Shown: piece after piece, positions 40,850 through 49,478 of the stretch
Layout: every line of letters starts with the position of its first letter
Numbering within the stretch: the stretch's first letter is position 1
Assembly: GCF_015645445.1 (NCBI RefSeq)
Contig: NZ_JADOGI010000017.1
Location: 1-64,000 of the forward strand
DNA: 64,000 nucleotides
Direction of reading: 5' to 3'
Source of the DNA: Nonomuraea cypriaca
GTDB lineage: Bacteria; Actinomycetota; Actinomycetes; Streptosporangiales; Streptosporangiaceae
Notes under the pieces: model-generated
Databases searched by the model: none
What the model was told of the DNA's origin: nothing
What the model saw: only the letters and a program-made list of their open reading frames with translations
Program-made: the position numbers and the translations under genes

Positions 40850-41827
40850 TCACGGCTCGCCCTCGAACAGGCTGGTCACCGAGCCTTCGAGGAACACCTC
40901 TCTGATGGCCCTGGCCAGCAGCGGTGCGATGGACAGCACGACGAGCCCGCCGGGCGAGAAGCCCGAGGGGGTGGGCAGCGTGTTCGTGATGACGAGCTGG
41001 GCCAGGTTCGCCTTCTCCAGTCGCTCCAGGGCGTCGCCGGAGAGCACCCCGTGGGTGGCGGCCGCGATGACCTGGGTGGCGCCCCTGGCGGTCAGCGCCT
41101 CGGCCGCCCGCAGAACGGTCCCGCCGGTGTCGATCATGTCGTCGATGATCACGCAGGTACGGCCGGCCACCTCGCCCACCACCTCGTGCACGCTCACCTG
41201 GTCAGGGCGCTCGGCGTCCCTGCGCTTGTGGATGATCGCCAGCGGCGAGCTCAGCCGGTCGGTCCATCGCTCCGCCACCCGGACCCGCCCGGCGTCCGGC
41301 GCCACCACGGTCAGCGGGCCCGTGCCCACGTGCCGGGTGACGTGCTCGGCGAGCAGCGGCAGGGCGTGCAGGTGGTCCACGGGCCCGTCGAAGAACCCCT
41401 GGATCTGCGCCGTGTGCAGATCGACGGCCATGATCCGGTCGGCGCCGGCCGCGAGGAACAGGTCGGCCATCAGCCGGGCGGAGATCGGCTCCCGGCCGCG
41501 GTGCTTCTTGTCCTGGCGGGCGTAGCCGAAGAACGGCGCCACCACGGTGATGCGCCGCGCCGACGCGCGCTTGAGCGCGTCGACCATGATGAGCTGCTCC
41601 ATGATCCAGGAGTTGACCGGGCTCGTGTGGGACTGGATCACGAACGCGTCCGAGCCGCGGACCGACTCGGCGAACCGTACGTAGATCTCGCCGTTCGCGA
41701 AGTCGCGCAGGTCGGTCGGCGTGATCTCGGTGCCCAGCTCCCTGGCCACCTCATGTGCGAGTTGGGGGTGCGCGCGTCCGGAGAAGAGCATCAGCTTCTT
41801 CTCCCCGGCTTGCTTGATACCCGTCAC
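40850..41827 (-). CDS. prs: Ribose-phosphate pyrophosphokinase
   Basis: The 325-residue enzyme makes PRPP from ribose 5-phosphate and ATP. Landmarks are KLMLFSGRAHPQLAHEVARE, DLRDFANGEIYVRF, the flexible-loop region FFGYARQDKKHRGREPISA, DLHTAQIQGFF and the PRPP loop CVIIDDMIDTGGTV. The start is GTG with AAGGAG six bases upstream. An actinomycete normally has another prs with glmU; this copy in an accessory setting may be a paralogue. Several loop residues (SPDAG-like: VAPDAGRVRVAE) are conserved, so activity is expected. Confidence 0.92.
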   Translation of the reverse strand: MTGIKQAGEKKLMLFSGRAHPQLAHEVARELGTEITPTDLRDFANGEIYVRFAESVRGSDAFVIQSHTSPVNSWIMEQLIMVDALKRASARRITVVAPFFGYARQDKKHRGREPISARLMADLFLAAGADRIMAVDLHTAQIQGFFDGPVDHLHALPLLAEHVTRHVGTGPLTVVAPDAGRVRVAERWTDRLSSPLAIIHKRRDAERPDQVSVHEVVGEVAGRTCVIIDDMIDTGGTVLRAAEALTARGATQVIAAATHGVLSGDALERLEKANLAQLVITNTLPTPSGFSPGGLVVLSIAPLLARAIREVFLEGSVTSLFEGEP

Positions 41828-42001
41828 GGCCCGCTCCTTCGCCCGACGAGGCCCGCGGAGGTCCCTTGAAGGCGGCTACCCCGGCCCGGGAAACGCTAAC
41901 CGCTGCGTCTGGTCGGCGTTTGGTCGCGGTCCCACCGGGTAGTCGCCGCTGGTTCGCGAGCCGGCGAATGGGGGACGGATGGCTCTGCGCAGGGGGGACC
42001 G

Positions 42002-43915
42002 GTGAACCTGGCCGAGAAGCTGATCAGCTCGCATCTGGTCAGCGGCGAGATGCGACCGGGCGGGGAGATCGGGCTGCGCGTCGACCAGGCGCTGATCCAG
42101 GACGCCACGGGGACGATGGTGATGCTGGAGTTGGAGGCGCTGGGCCTGGACCGCGTACGCACCGAGGTGGCGGCACAGTACGTCGACCACAACCTGCTGC
42201 AGTCCGACGAGCGCAACATGGCCGACCACCTGTTCCTGCGCTCGGCCTGCCGGCGGTTCGGGATCTGGTACTCGCCGCCCGGCAACGGCGTCTCCCACCC
42301 CACCCACATGCAGCAGTTCGGCGTGCCGGGCAAGACGCTCGCCGGCGCCGACTCCCACACCTGCGCCGCAGGCTCGCTGGGCATGCTGGCGATCGGCGTG
42401 GGCGGCCTGGAGGTGGCGATGGCCATGGCCGGGCAGCCGTTGTACGTGACCATGCCCAGGATCTGGGGGGTGCGGCTGTCGGGCGCGTTCCCCGCGTGGG
42501 TGAGCGCCAAGGACGTCATCCTGGAACTGCTGCGCCGCCACGGGGTGTCGGGGGGCGTACACAAGATCGTGGAGTATCACGGGCCCGCGCTGGAGACGCT
42601 GAGCGCGATGGACCGGCACGTGATCGCGAACATGGGCGCCGAGCTGGGCGCCACCACGTCCGTCTTCCCCTCCGACGGACAGGTTCGCGCGTTCCTCGAC
42701 GCGCACGGGCGCGCGGACGACCACGTCGAGCTGGCGGCCGACCCGGACGCCGGATACGACCTGCGGGACGAGATCGACCTGTCCGCGCTCGAACCGCTGA
42801 TCGCGCGGCCCGGCTCGCCCGGCCACGTGGTCCCTGTGCGCGAGGTGGCGGGCGAGCCGGTCCACCAGGTGGTGGTGGGCTCGTCGGCCAACCCGGGACT
42901 GCGGGACTTCGCGGTGGTGGCGGAGATGCTGCGCGGGCGGCAGGTGCACCCGCAGGTGTCGATGGACGTCAACCCGACCTCGCGGCAGATCCTGGCCGAC
43001 CTCACCACGTCAGGCGCCGTCACCGCGCTGGTCGAAGCCGGTGCCCGCATCCACCAGACCGGCTGCCTGGGCTGCATCGGCATGGGCCAGGCGCCGGCCG
43101 TCGGGACCAACAGCCTGCGTACGTTCCCGCGCAACTTCCCCGGCCGCTCGGGCACCCACGACGACTCGGTCTGGCTCTGCTCGCCCGAGACCGCCGCGGC
43201 GGCGGCGCTCACCGGCGTGATCACCGACCCGCGCGAGCTCGGCCTGGACAGTCCTGAGGTACGCCTGCCGCGCGCCTCCGCCCCCATCACCGGCCCGTTC
43301 CAGCGGCCCCTGCCGGCCGAGGAGGCCCGCGCGGTCGAACTGGTGAAGGCGGACAGCATCGGGGCGCTGCCCGAGCTGGATCCGCTGCCCGACTCGCTGG
43401 TCCTGCCCGTCGTGCTCAAGGTGGGCGACGACGTCTCCACCGACGAGATCATGCCCGCGGGGGCGCGGGCGCTGCCGTACCGCAGCAACATCGCGGCGCT
43501 GGCCGACTTCGCCTTCGGCCAGATCGACGAGACCTATCCCGAGCGGGCCCGCGCGGCCGGGGCGCACGCCATCGTCGGCGGGCGCAACTACGGTCAGGGC
43601 TCCTCACGGGAGCACGCCGCGATCGTCCCCCGCCACCTCGGGCTCCGGGTCGTCATCGCCAAGTCCTTCGCCCGCATCCACTGGCAGAACCTGGCCAACT
43701 TCGGCATCCTGGCGCTGGAGTTCGCCGACGAGGCCGGCTACGACCGCCTCGGCCAGGGTGACGAGCTGCGGCTGGACGGGCTGCGCGCGGCGGTGGAGAC
43801 GGGCAGCGAGATCGACGCCGGCGGCCTGCTGCTCAGGCACCGCCTGTCCCCGCGACAGCGCGCGATGGTCCTGGCCGGGGGCTGGATCCCGCAGGTCAGC
43901 CGCCCCGGCCCCTGA
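42002..43915 (+). CDS. Aconitate hydratase (short, single-chain type)
   Basis: The 637-residue protein has the aconitase catalytic domain with iron-sulfur ligands in AGADSHTCAAGSLG and the pair in TGCLGCIGMGQAP, substrate-binding SRQI and FPRNFPGRSGT. The C-terminal swivel domain has DEIMPAG, GRNYGQGSSREHAAIVPRHLG. It is shorter than the AcnA enzymes of about 900 residues and belongs to the compact bacterial/archaeal type that interconverts citrate and isocitrate or acts on a homologous substrate. GTG 42002 follows AGGGGGG. It stands alone, so whether it is the main TCA aconitase is uncertain. Confidence 0.9.
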   Translation: MNLAEKLISSHLVSGEMRPGGEIGLRVDQALIQDATGTMVMLELEALGLDRVRTEVAAQYVDHNLLQSDERNMADHLFLRSACRRFGIWYSPPGNGVSHPTHMQQFGVPGKTLAGADSHTCAAGSLGMLAIGVGGLEVAMAMAGQPLYVTMPRIWGVRLSGAFPAWVSAKDVILELLRRHGVSGGVHKIVEYHGPALETLSAMDRHVIANMGAELGATTSVFPSDGQVRAFLDAHGRADDHVELAADPDAGYDLRDEIDLSALEPLIARPGSPGHVVPVREVAGEPVHQVVVGSSANPGLRDFAVVAEMLRGRQVHPQVSMDVNPTSRQILADLTTSGAVTALVEAGARIHQTGCLGCIGMGQAPAVGTNSLRTFPRNFPGRSGTHDDSVWLCSPETAAAAALTGVITDPRELGLDSPEVRLPRASAPITGPFQRPLPAEEARAVELVKADSIGALPELDPLPDSLVLPVVLKVGDDVSTDEIMPAGARALPYRSNIAALADFAFGQIDETYPERARAAGAHAIVGGRNYGQGSSREHAAIVPRHLGLRVVIAKSFARIHWQNLANFGILALEFADEAGYDRLGQGDELRLDGLRAAVETGSEIDAGGLLLRHRLSPRQRAMVLAGGWIPQVSRPGP

Positions 43916-43990
43916 CTCACCCCGGGTGGCGCGTGTCTCAACCCCGGCTCCTGACTCGTGCCGCCCTCTGACTCACCCCGGTGGCGCGTG
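43912..43990. repeat. Direct repeat flanking the aconitase and Bpa-like gene ends
   Basis: A 24-base block at 43912-43935, starting CTGACTCACCCCGGG, recurs at 43968-43990 lacking one G. A third partial copy (CTGACTCGTG) lies at 43951. The first copy holds the aconitase stop codon. The second holds the stop codon of the minus-strand Bpa-like gene. Confidence 0.8.
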
Positions 43991-44404
43991 CCCGGGGTGG
44001 TCCAGCTCCTTTTCTCGGGCCTTTGCCCGGCGTGTGGCGAGGCCGGCCTGTACGCCGTGGAAGACCCCTTCCAGCCAGCCGACGAGCTGCCCGTGCATGA
44101 TGCGGAGCTCGGCCTGGGTCGGCGGCCGGTCGCCGGGCACGTCGGGCCGTAGCCGGGCGAGCTCGTCGCGGAGCTCGGGGCCGACGGCGCGGCCGATCTC
44201 CTCGACCGCCCGGCTGTGGATCACGCGCAGCCGCTCCCGGGCACGCTCGTCCAGAGGCAGTTCCCGGGCCTCGTCCAGCAGTTGGCGCACCATGGTGCTC
44301 ACCCGGATGAGATGCGCGGGCTCCTCGATCTGATCGAGCTCGGCCGACGACGACTGCTGCTCTACGTGCCGCTCTTTCGGGCCGGGGTCGGGAATGCGTG
44401 CCAT
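43973..44404 (-). CDS. Bacterial proteasome activator homologue lacking the C-terminal GQYL tail
   Basis: ATG 44404 with GGAGG upstream gives 143 residues. The core matches Bpa/PafE (PF10759): EEPAHLIRVSTMVRQLLDEA, ERLRVIHSRAVEEIG, LRDELARLRPDVP and the signature AELRIMHGQLVGWLEGVFHGVQAGL. Bpa forms dodecameric rings that dock on the 20S proteasome through a C-terminal GQYL motif. Here the protein ends in HPGHAPPG without it. The gene end lies inside a direct repeat shared with the aconitase end, which may explain the loss. It may be a paralogue with another partner, or inactive in docking. Confidence 0.82.
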   Translation of the reverse strand: MARIPDPGPKERHVEQQSSSAELDQIEEPAHLIRVSTMVRQLLDEARELPLDERARERLRVIHSRAVEEIGRAVGPELRDELARLRPDVPGDRPPTQAELRIMHGQLVGWLEGVFHGVQAGLATRRAKAREKELDHPGHAPPG

Positions 44405-44585
44405 GCCGGTGTGTCCTCCAGCGAGCGTCATTCACCAACCCCTTGCCCACGACGCGCGGGCTCAGTCGTGTGAGGGAGCCCCTGATAGTTGCCGTGATTT
44501 CGGGATAGAGGAGTCGCGAGGGGCGTGCCAGTGCCCGCTCTCCCGAGGACGAACCGGGGGGCCGGGCTCGTGAAGGAGAGGCGTG

Positions 44586-45452
44586 ATGGCCGGTCAGATC
44601 GTGGCCGGCGTGGACGGGTCCGCGCCGGCGACCGCGGCACTGGAGTGGGCCGCCGCCGACGCCGAGCGGCGCGGGCTGGGCCTGCGGCTGGTGCACGTCT
44701 GCGAGACGTGGCGGCACGAGGTGCCGAGCACGAAGTACTGCGCCGGGGTTCTCGAGGCGGCCGCCGACCGGGCGCGCGACCTCACCCGCGACGTCGAGGT
44801 GACGACCGCCCTGCTGCCGGGAAAGGTCGTGGACACCCTGGTCGAGGAGTCGGCCACGGCCGACGGCCTGGTGGTGGGGAGCCGTGGTCTCGGCGGGTTC
44901 GCCGGGATGATGATGGGCTCGGTCAGCATGGCCGTGGCCGGGCACGCCGCCGGCCCTGTCGTCGTCGTACGCGCTCCCGCCGTGCTGCGGCACGACCGGG
45001 TCGTCGTCGGCTACGACGGCTCCGAGCACGCCCGGGTGGCGATGGAGTACGCGCTCGAACAGGCCCGTGCCCGTCTCGCGCACCTGCACATCGTCTCGGC
45101 CTGGCAGGTGCCGGGCTTCGCGCCGTACGCGCTGGCCGACGGGGGCCTCATCGAGCAGGCCGTGGAGGAGGAGACCCGCGCGGCCCGCCGGCGCGTCCTG
45201 CCCTGGCTGGAGGCCAACAGCGACCTGATCATCACGGACGAGGAGCCCTGCGAGCATCCGGTCTCCGCCCTGGTCAGGGCATCCGAGACGGCCGATCTGG
45301 TCGTGGTGGGCTCGCGCGGGCATGGCGGCTTCATGTCGGCGGTGCTCGGCTCGGTCAGCCATGGCGTGCTGCACCACGTGACCTGCCCGGTCGCGGTGGT
45401 GCGGCCGCGCGCGGGCCTGACCCCCGGCGCCGGGGGAACATCGGGGGAGTAA
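44586..45452 (+). CDS. Universal stress protein with two tandem UspA domains
   Basis: The 288-residue protein has two Usp domains (about 1-140 and 145-275). Each begins with a strand of IVAGVDGSAPA or VVVGYDGSEHA type and ends with the ATP-binding pattern G-2x-G-9x-G-S/T (VVGSRGLGGFAGMMMGSVS and VVGSRGHGGFMSAVLGSVS). ATG 44586 is preferred, with AAGGAG seven bases upstream. Such double-domain proteins are typical of actinobacteria under dormancy or redox stress. It is followed two bases later by a second copy. Confidence 0.93.
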   Translation: MAGQIVAGVDGSAPATAALEWAAADAERRGLGLRLVHVCETWRHEVPSTKYCAGVLEAAADRARDLTRDVEVTTALLPGKVVDTLVEESATADGLVVGSRGLGGFAGMMMGSVSMAVAGHAAGPVVVVRAPAVLRHDRVVVGYDGSEHARVAMEYALEQARARLAHLHIVSAWQVPGFAPYALADGGLIEQAVEEETRAARRRVLPWLEANSDLIITDEEPCEHPVSALVRASETADLVVVGSRGHGGFMSAVLGSVSHGVLHHVTCPVAVVRPRAGLTPGAGGTSGE

Positions 45453-45454
45453 TC

Positions 45455-46315
45455 ATGATCATCGTGGGGGTGGACGGCTCCACGGCCGCGCAGGACGCCG
45501 TGGAGTGGGCGGCCGACGACGCCTTCCGCACGGGGGAGCCGCTGCGGATCGTGCACGCGGTGGACCGTGCGCCGTACCAGGTCGGCAGGTACCGCCATCC
45601 CGAGCTGGCCGACCTGCTCCTGCGGGAGGGACAGCGGATCCTGCGGGAGGCGGCGGTCGTGGCCCGTGTGCGCCGGCCCGGCATCGAGGTGACGACCAGG
45701 GACATCGAGGGCGCGCCCGCTCCCGTGCTGCGCGAGCAGGCGAGGGACGCGACCGAGGTCGTGATCGGCAGCCGGGGGCGCGGCGGGTTCGCCGGGATGC
45801 TGCTGGGGTCGGTCAGCGTACACGTGGCCGGGCACGTCAACTGCCCGGTCGTGGTGTTGCGTGGCGAGCACCGGCCGCCGCGCGGTGAGATCGTGGCCGG
45901 TGTGGACGACTCGCCCGAGTGCGAGCCCGCGCTCGCGTACGCCTTCCGCCAGGCCGAGCTGCGCGACGCCACGCTGCGGGTGGTGCACGCGTGGCAACTC
46001 CCTGTGCACGCCTTCGCGCCCGAGGCTTCGTACGCCATGGACGAGGTCCGTGCGGCGCAGCGCCAGGCCGTCCAGGACCGGCTGGCGATCTTCAGCAAGG
46101 GCCACCCGGAGGTGGCGGTCGTCGAGGACCACCCGGCGGCGCACCCGGTGGACGCGCTCACCGACGCCTCCACCAGGGCCGATCTGCTGGTGGTCGGCTC
46201 GCACGGGCGGGGCGCGGTGGCGTCGATGCTGCTCGGCTCGGTCAGCCGGGGCGTCCTGCACCACGCCCACTGCCCGGTCGCGGTGGTGCGCGCGCAGGGC
46301 GTCAGGAGAGCGTGA
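45455..46315 (+). CDS. Universal stress protein with two tandem UspA domains (second copy)
   Basis: The 286-residue protein has the same architecture as its upstream neighbour: IIVGVDGSTAAQDAVEWA with VIGSRGRGGFAGMLLGSVS in the first domain, and IVAGVDDSPECEPALAYAF with VVGSHGRGAVASMLLGSVS in the second. Both copies keep the nucleotide-binding glycines, so ATP binding is likely. It starts two bases after the first gene and must be cotranslated. Its 3' end overlaps by 14 bases the end of the SulP gene on the opposite strand. Confidence 0.93.
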   Translation: MIIVGVDGSTAAQDAVEWAADDAFRTGEPLRIVHAVDRAPYQVGRYRHPELADLLLREGQRILREAAVVARVRRPGIEVTTRDIEGAPAPVLREQARDATEVVIGSRGRGGFAGMLLGSVSVHVAGHVNCPVVVLRGEHRPPRGEIVAGVDDSPECEPALAYAFRQAELRDATLRVVHAWQLPVHAFAPEASYAMDEVRAAQRQAVQDRLAIFSKGHPEVAVVEDHPAAHPVDALTDASTRADLLVVGSHGRGAVASMLLGSVSRGVLHHAHCPVAVVRAQGVRRA

Positions 46316-47990
46316 GCACTCCGGAGTGGTGCAACTGGTCGCGGGCGGCCGCGATGGCCTCCGGGGTGCCGCCGAAGACGCGTCCTGCCTGGTCGAGCCG
46401 GGCGATGGCGCCGAGGGCCCGCAGGGGCTGCTGGTGGCCGTCGCGGATGCCGGAGACGTAGACGGTGATGCCGCGGCGTTCGAGCCGTTCGATGGCGTCG
46501 CCCAGCACCAGCGCGCCGCTCGCGTCGATGGTGGTGACGCGGGACATGCGCAGGATCACCACGGAGACGTCGGCGACGTCGGACAGCTCCAGCAGGAACC
46601 GGTGGGCGGCGGCGAAGAACAGCGGCCCGTCCAGTCGGAAGGCGACGATGTGCTCGGCGAGCAGGTCGTGCTCCTGCTCGGTGTGGTCGCCCGGCAGGTG
46701 GGGCTGCAGCGACACGGGCTCCAGGCGTACGTTGCGGGAGATGGCGCGCAGGGCCAGCGCCCCGGCCACGACCAGCCCGAGTATGACGGCCTGGACCAGG
46801 TCGAGTGCCAGGGTGGCGAGCGCGGTCAGTACGAGCACCACGGCGTCGCCACGGGTCGAGCGCACCATGGCCTTGACCGAGCCGACCTCCACCATGCGCA
46901 CCGCGGTGGCGAGGAGGACGCCGGCCAGCGCGGCGAGCGGGATGCGGGCGACGAGCCCGGCGGCGCTGAAGACGATCACGGCCAGGACGGCCGCGTGGAC
47001 CAGCGCGGCCAGCCGGGAGTAGGCGCCCGAGCGGACGTTGACCGCCGTACGGGCGATGGCCCCGGTGGCGGGGACGCCGCCGAACAGCGGCGCGGCCAGG
47101 TTGGCCAGCCCCTGGCCGAACAGCTCCCGGTCGGGGTCGTGCTTGTGGTTGACGCTCATGCCGTCGGCCACGGCGGCCGACAGCAGCGACTCCAGCGCGG
47201 CCAGCGCGGCGACGGCGACCGCGGGCATGAGCAGCGTGCTCAGCGCGGCGGCGTCGAAGAAGGCCAGTGAGGGGGCGGGCAGCGCGGCGGGCAACTCGCC
47301 GATGCGGGCCACGTCCAGGCCGGCCACCTCGGCGACGAGGGTCGCGGCCGCGACGGCGATCAGCGAGAACGGCACGGTCGGCCGCCGGCGCGCGCCGAGC
47401 AGCATCAGGGCGGCCACGGCGACGGCGATGGCCGGCGGCCACCAGGTCGGCGCGGCCACGAAGTCGAGTATCCCCTGCCAGGCCACGGCGACGACCTTGT
47501 CGCCTTCAGGAGTCGGGATGCCGAGCGCGGCGGGGATCTGCTGCAGTCCGATGACGCAGGCGATGCCGATGGTGAAGCCCTCCACCACGGGCGCGGGCAC
47601 CAGGGCCATGTACCTGCCCGCGCGGGCCAGCGCGAGCGCGATCAGCAGCAGCCCGGCCAGTACGCCGACCGTCAGCACCCCCGTGGCGCCGTATTCGTGC
47701 ACGATGGGCACCAGCACCACCGTCATGGCCCCGGTCGGGCCGGACACCTGCAGTCCGGAGCCGCCGAACAGGGCGGCGATCGCGCCGGCGACCACCGCGG
47801 TGGCCAGGCCCGCCTCGGCGCCCAGGCCGGAGGAGATGCCGAACCCGAGCGCCAGCGGCAGCGCCACGATCGCCACCGTCAGACCGGCCACCAGGTCGCG
47901 GCGGGGACGGCGGCCCATCGCGGTGAGGTCGGCGCGCGCGGGCAGCACCGAGCGGACGCGGGCCCAGCCCGCGGACATCATGGAGTTCAC
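46302..47990 (-). CDS. SulP-family anion transporter with STAS domain
   Basis: The 562-residue protein has the SulP membrane domain: DLVAGLTVAIVALPLALGFGISSGL, GSGLQVSGPTGAMTVVL, and GLANLAAPLFGGVPATGAIARTAVNVRSGA. It ends in a cytoplasmic STAS domain (VVILRMSRVTTIDASGALVLGDAIERLERRG). SulP proteins move sulfate, bicarbonate or other anions; the substrate cannot be told here. GTG 47990 overlaps the stop of the ArsR regulator, so regulator and transporter are coupled. Such ArsR-SulP pairs suggest control by a metal, redox or sulfur signal. Confidence 0.92.
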   Translation of the reverse strand: MNSMMSAGWARVRSVLPARADLTAMGRRPRRDLVAGLTVAIVALPLALGFGISSGLGAEAGLATAVVAGAIAALFGGSGLQVSGPTGAMTVVLVPIVHEYGATGVLTVGVLAGLLLIALALARAGRYMALVPAPVVEGFTIGIACVIGLQQIPAALGIPTPEGDKVVAVAWQGILDFVAAPTWWPPAIAVAVAALMLLGARRRPTVPFSLIAVAAATLVAEVAGLDVARIGELPAALPAPSLAFFDAAALSTLLMPAVAVAALAALESLLSAAVADGMSVNHKHDPDRELFGQGLANLAAPLFGGVPATGAIARTAVNVRSGAYSRLAALVHAAVLAVIVFSAAGLVARIPLAALAGVLLATAVRMVEVGSVKAMVRSTRGDAVVLVLTALATLALDLVQAVILGLVVAGALALRAISRNVRLEPVSLQPHLPGDHTEQEHDLLAEHIVAFRLDGPLFFAAAHRFLLELSDVADVSVVILRMSRVTTIDASGALVLGDAIERLERRGITVYVSGIRDGHQQPLRALGAIARLDQAGRVFGGTPEAIAAARDQLHHSGVLTLS

Positions 47991-48334
47991 GAGGGACCGC
48001 TCTGCCCCTTCGCCTGGAGCAACTCGCCCAGGAGCTCGTGCTGCCCGGACAACTTCGCGGTGAGCAACTGGCGGGCCGCGCGCAGCAGCTCGGCGACGTC
48101 GCCGCCGGCCAGCGCGTAGACGACCGTGGAGCCCTCGCGCTGCGCGGTGACCATGCCCGAGCGGCGGAGCACGGCCAGGTGCTGTGACAGGCCCGTCGGC
48201 TCCACCTCGATGGCGGTCAGCAGCTCGCGCACCTGCATCGGCCCGTCCTGCAGCAGCTCCAGCACCCTGATCCGGACCGGATGGCCCAGCAGGCGGAACA
48301 GCTCCGCCTTCGCCTCATACAGCGGCAGCGACAT
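47987..48334 (-). CDS. ArsR-family transcriptional regulator
   Basis: The protein has about 115 residues from ATG 48334 (MSLPLYEAKAELFRLLGHPV). It has the ArsR winged helix: HPVRIRVLELLQDGPMQVRELL, the recognition helix region EPTGLSQHLAVLRRSGMV and the wing REGSTVVYALAGGDV. No CxC metal site is visible in the usual alpha-3 position (LLTAIEVE). It is coupled to the SulP gene. The inverted repeat at 48423-48442 upstream is its likely operator. Confidence 0.9.
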   Translation of the reverse strand: MSLPLYEAKAELFRLLGHPVRIRVLELLQDGPMQVRELLTAIEVEPTGLSQHLAVLRRSGMVTAQREGSTVVYALAGGDVAELLRAARQLLTAKLSGQHELLGELLQAKGQSGPS

Positions 48335-48422
48335 CACACCGCCGCTTTCCCGGCCGATGCAGCACAAGCCCCGGTCACGTCATCTCCCGTCCAGCATTCA
48401 GAACGGACCCCATCATGTACGT

Positions 48423-48442
48423 AATTGCAAAGTTTCGCAATT
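48423..48442 (-). promoter_or_regulatory. Candidate ArsR operator upstream of arsR-sulP
   Basis: AATTGC (48423-48428) and GCAATT (48437-48442) are perfect inverted arms, and the inner bases AA/TT continue the symmetry with one mismatch. AT-rich 18-20-bp imperfect palindromes are typical of ArsR/SmtB sites. On the minus strand TTGCGA within it could be a -35 with CATGAT 17 bases on. Confidence 0.55.
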
Positions 48443-48590
48443 CGTTGATCCGTCCGGCCACGAGGAGCCCGCCCGGCGCCAGGCGGCGTCAGGGACTCGG
48501 CCGCGGCTGTGATGGGATCTAAGCACGACGGGTTGGCGGCACGGGGCTGCCTCGCCGCAACGACGCTGATCAGAGCCTTGGCTCAGTCGG
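48443..48590. other. Non-coding gap before the lipoprotein gene end
   Basis: Together with 48335-48422 this makes a 256-base gap between arsR and the end of the lipoprotein gene. Apart from the operator-like repeat I see no gene, terminator or RNA. Confidence 0.35.
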
Positions 48591-49082
48591 TCAGCCGCAC
48601 TTGTATTCGTTGAGCGCCTTCTGGTCGGCGTCCGCGCGGTCGTTGTACATCGGGTCGACGACGTCGAAGGCGTTGTTGCCGGTGGACAACTTGCCGGACG
48701 ACTTGCGGACCGCCGTCAACTGGCGGTGGAAGGCCTCGGCGATGTCGGCGGGCGCGCTGTCCTCCATCCCCTCGCCGAGCCTGGCGATCACCCCGGCCAG
48801 CCTGCGTGCTTCCTTGAAGTCCACCGGCTTGCCCTCGATCGCCTGCCCCACCTCGGCGGAGTAGGCCACCAGCGCGATGTTGAAGGTGGTCAGGTCGAGG
48901 CAGAACGCGGACTGCGACGCGCCGGCCGACGGCGTCGTGCTCGCGGCCGGCGCGGCGGTCCCGGAAGCCCGCGCCGGCCCCGTGGCCGGCGGTTCGCCGG
49001 CCTGCCGTTCGCCGCCGCAGGACACGAGCGCGATCCAGGAAACGAGGACGATCAGCACCCGCCATACCCCGCCGGCCCGCAT
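48591..49082 (-). CDS. Putative lipoprotein of unknown function (163 aa)
   Basis: ATG 49082 with GGAGG directly upstream gives a signal peptide (MRAGGVWRVLIVLVSWIALV) and lipobox VSCGG. A Pro/Ala/Ser/Thr-rich linker follows, then a helical domain (FCLDLTTFNIALVAYSAEVG through EAFHRQLTAVRKSSGKL to NEYKCG) with one Cys at each end that may form a disulfide. I do not recognise the family. The four-helix-like pattern is common among actinobacterial envelope lipoproteins. Confidence 0.7.
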   Translation of the reverse strand: MRAGGVWRVLIVLVSWIALVSCGGERQAGEPPATGPARASGTAAPAASTTPSAGASQSAFCLDLTTFNIALVAYSAEVGQAIEGKPVDFKEARRLAGVIARLGEGMEDSAPADIAEAFHRQLTAVRKSSGKLSTGNNAFDVVDPMYNDRADADQKALNEYKCG

Positions 49083-49308
49083 GGCCCCTCCAGTGTCGTC
49101 GGCTACCACGACCCTAGTACGCCGGTATCCGTTCCCGTGGCGCTCGTCACAACGCCCGGGTGGCCGCGTACTGATCGCGTCAAGAACCGACCTCCGGCCG
49201 TATGAAAGCCGTCAAGAAACGCTAAACGCCGCTATTTCCGCGTTTTCCTAGGTCAGGCACCGCTCATCCCGGGCGGTAGGGAATGTGTTCCGGAGTTGAG
49301 GAGTCGGG

Positions 49309-49392
49309 ATGGCTGACGTCATCTTCGTCGCCCTGACGATCGCGATCTTCGTGATCTTCGGGTTCGTCGTGAAGGCGGTGGAGCGCCTGTGA
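49309..49392 (+). CDS. 27-residue single-helix membrane peptide at the head of the kdp operon
   Basis: ATG 49309 has TGAGGAG at a good distance. The peptide is [20 protein letters not shown] followed by VKAVERL: an acidic residue at the N-terminus, one helix of about 17 hydrophobic residues, and a charged tail. Its stop overlaps the GTG of kdpF (GTGA), so it is clearly part of the operon. Similar short ORFs stand before kdpF in other actinomycetes, as far as I recall, but have no accepted function. A stabilising role like that of KdpF is the simplest guess. Confidence 0.72.
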   Translation: MADVIFVALTIAIFVIFGFVVKAVERL

Positions 49393-49478
49393 GCGCTGTC
49401 AACGCCATCGGTCTGGCGGTCGTCGTGGCCCTGGTGATCTTCATGGTCGCGGCCCTGCTGTTCCCGGAGCGCTTCTGA
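49389..49478 (+). CDS. kdpF: Potassium-transporting ATPase subunit KdpF
   Basis: GTG 49389 starts a 29-residue single-span peptide, [20 protein letters not shown] then AALLFPERF. The ending FPERF is the KdpF signature. KdpF is a small lipid-like stabiliser of the KdpFABC complex. The gene overlaps the upstream 27-residue ORF by four bases and the kdpA start by one base. Confidence 0.92.
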   Translation: MSAVNAIGLAVVVALVIFMVAALLFPERF

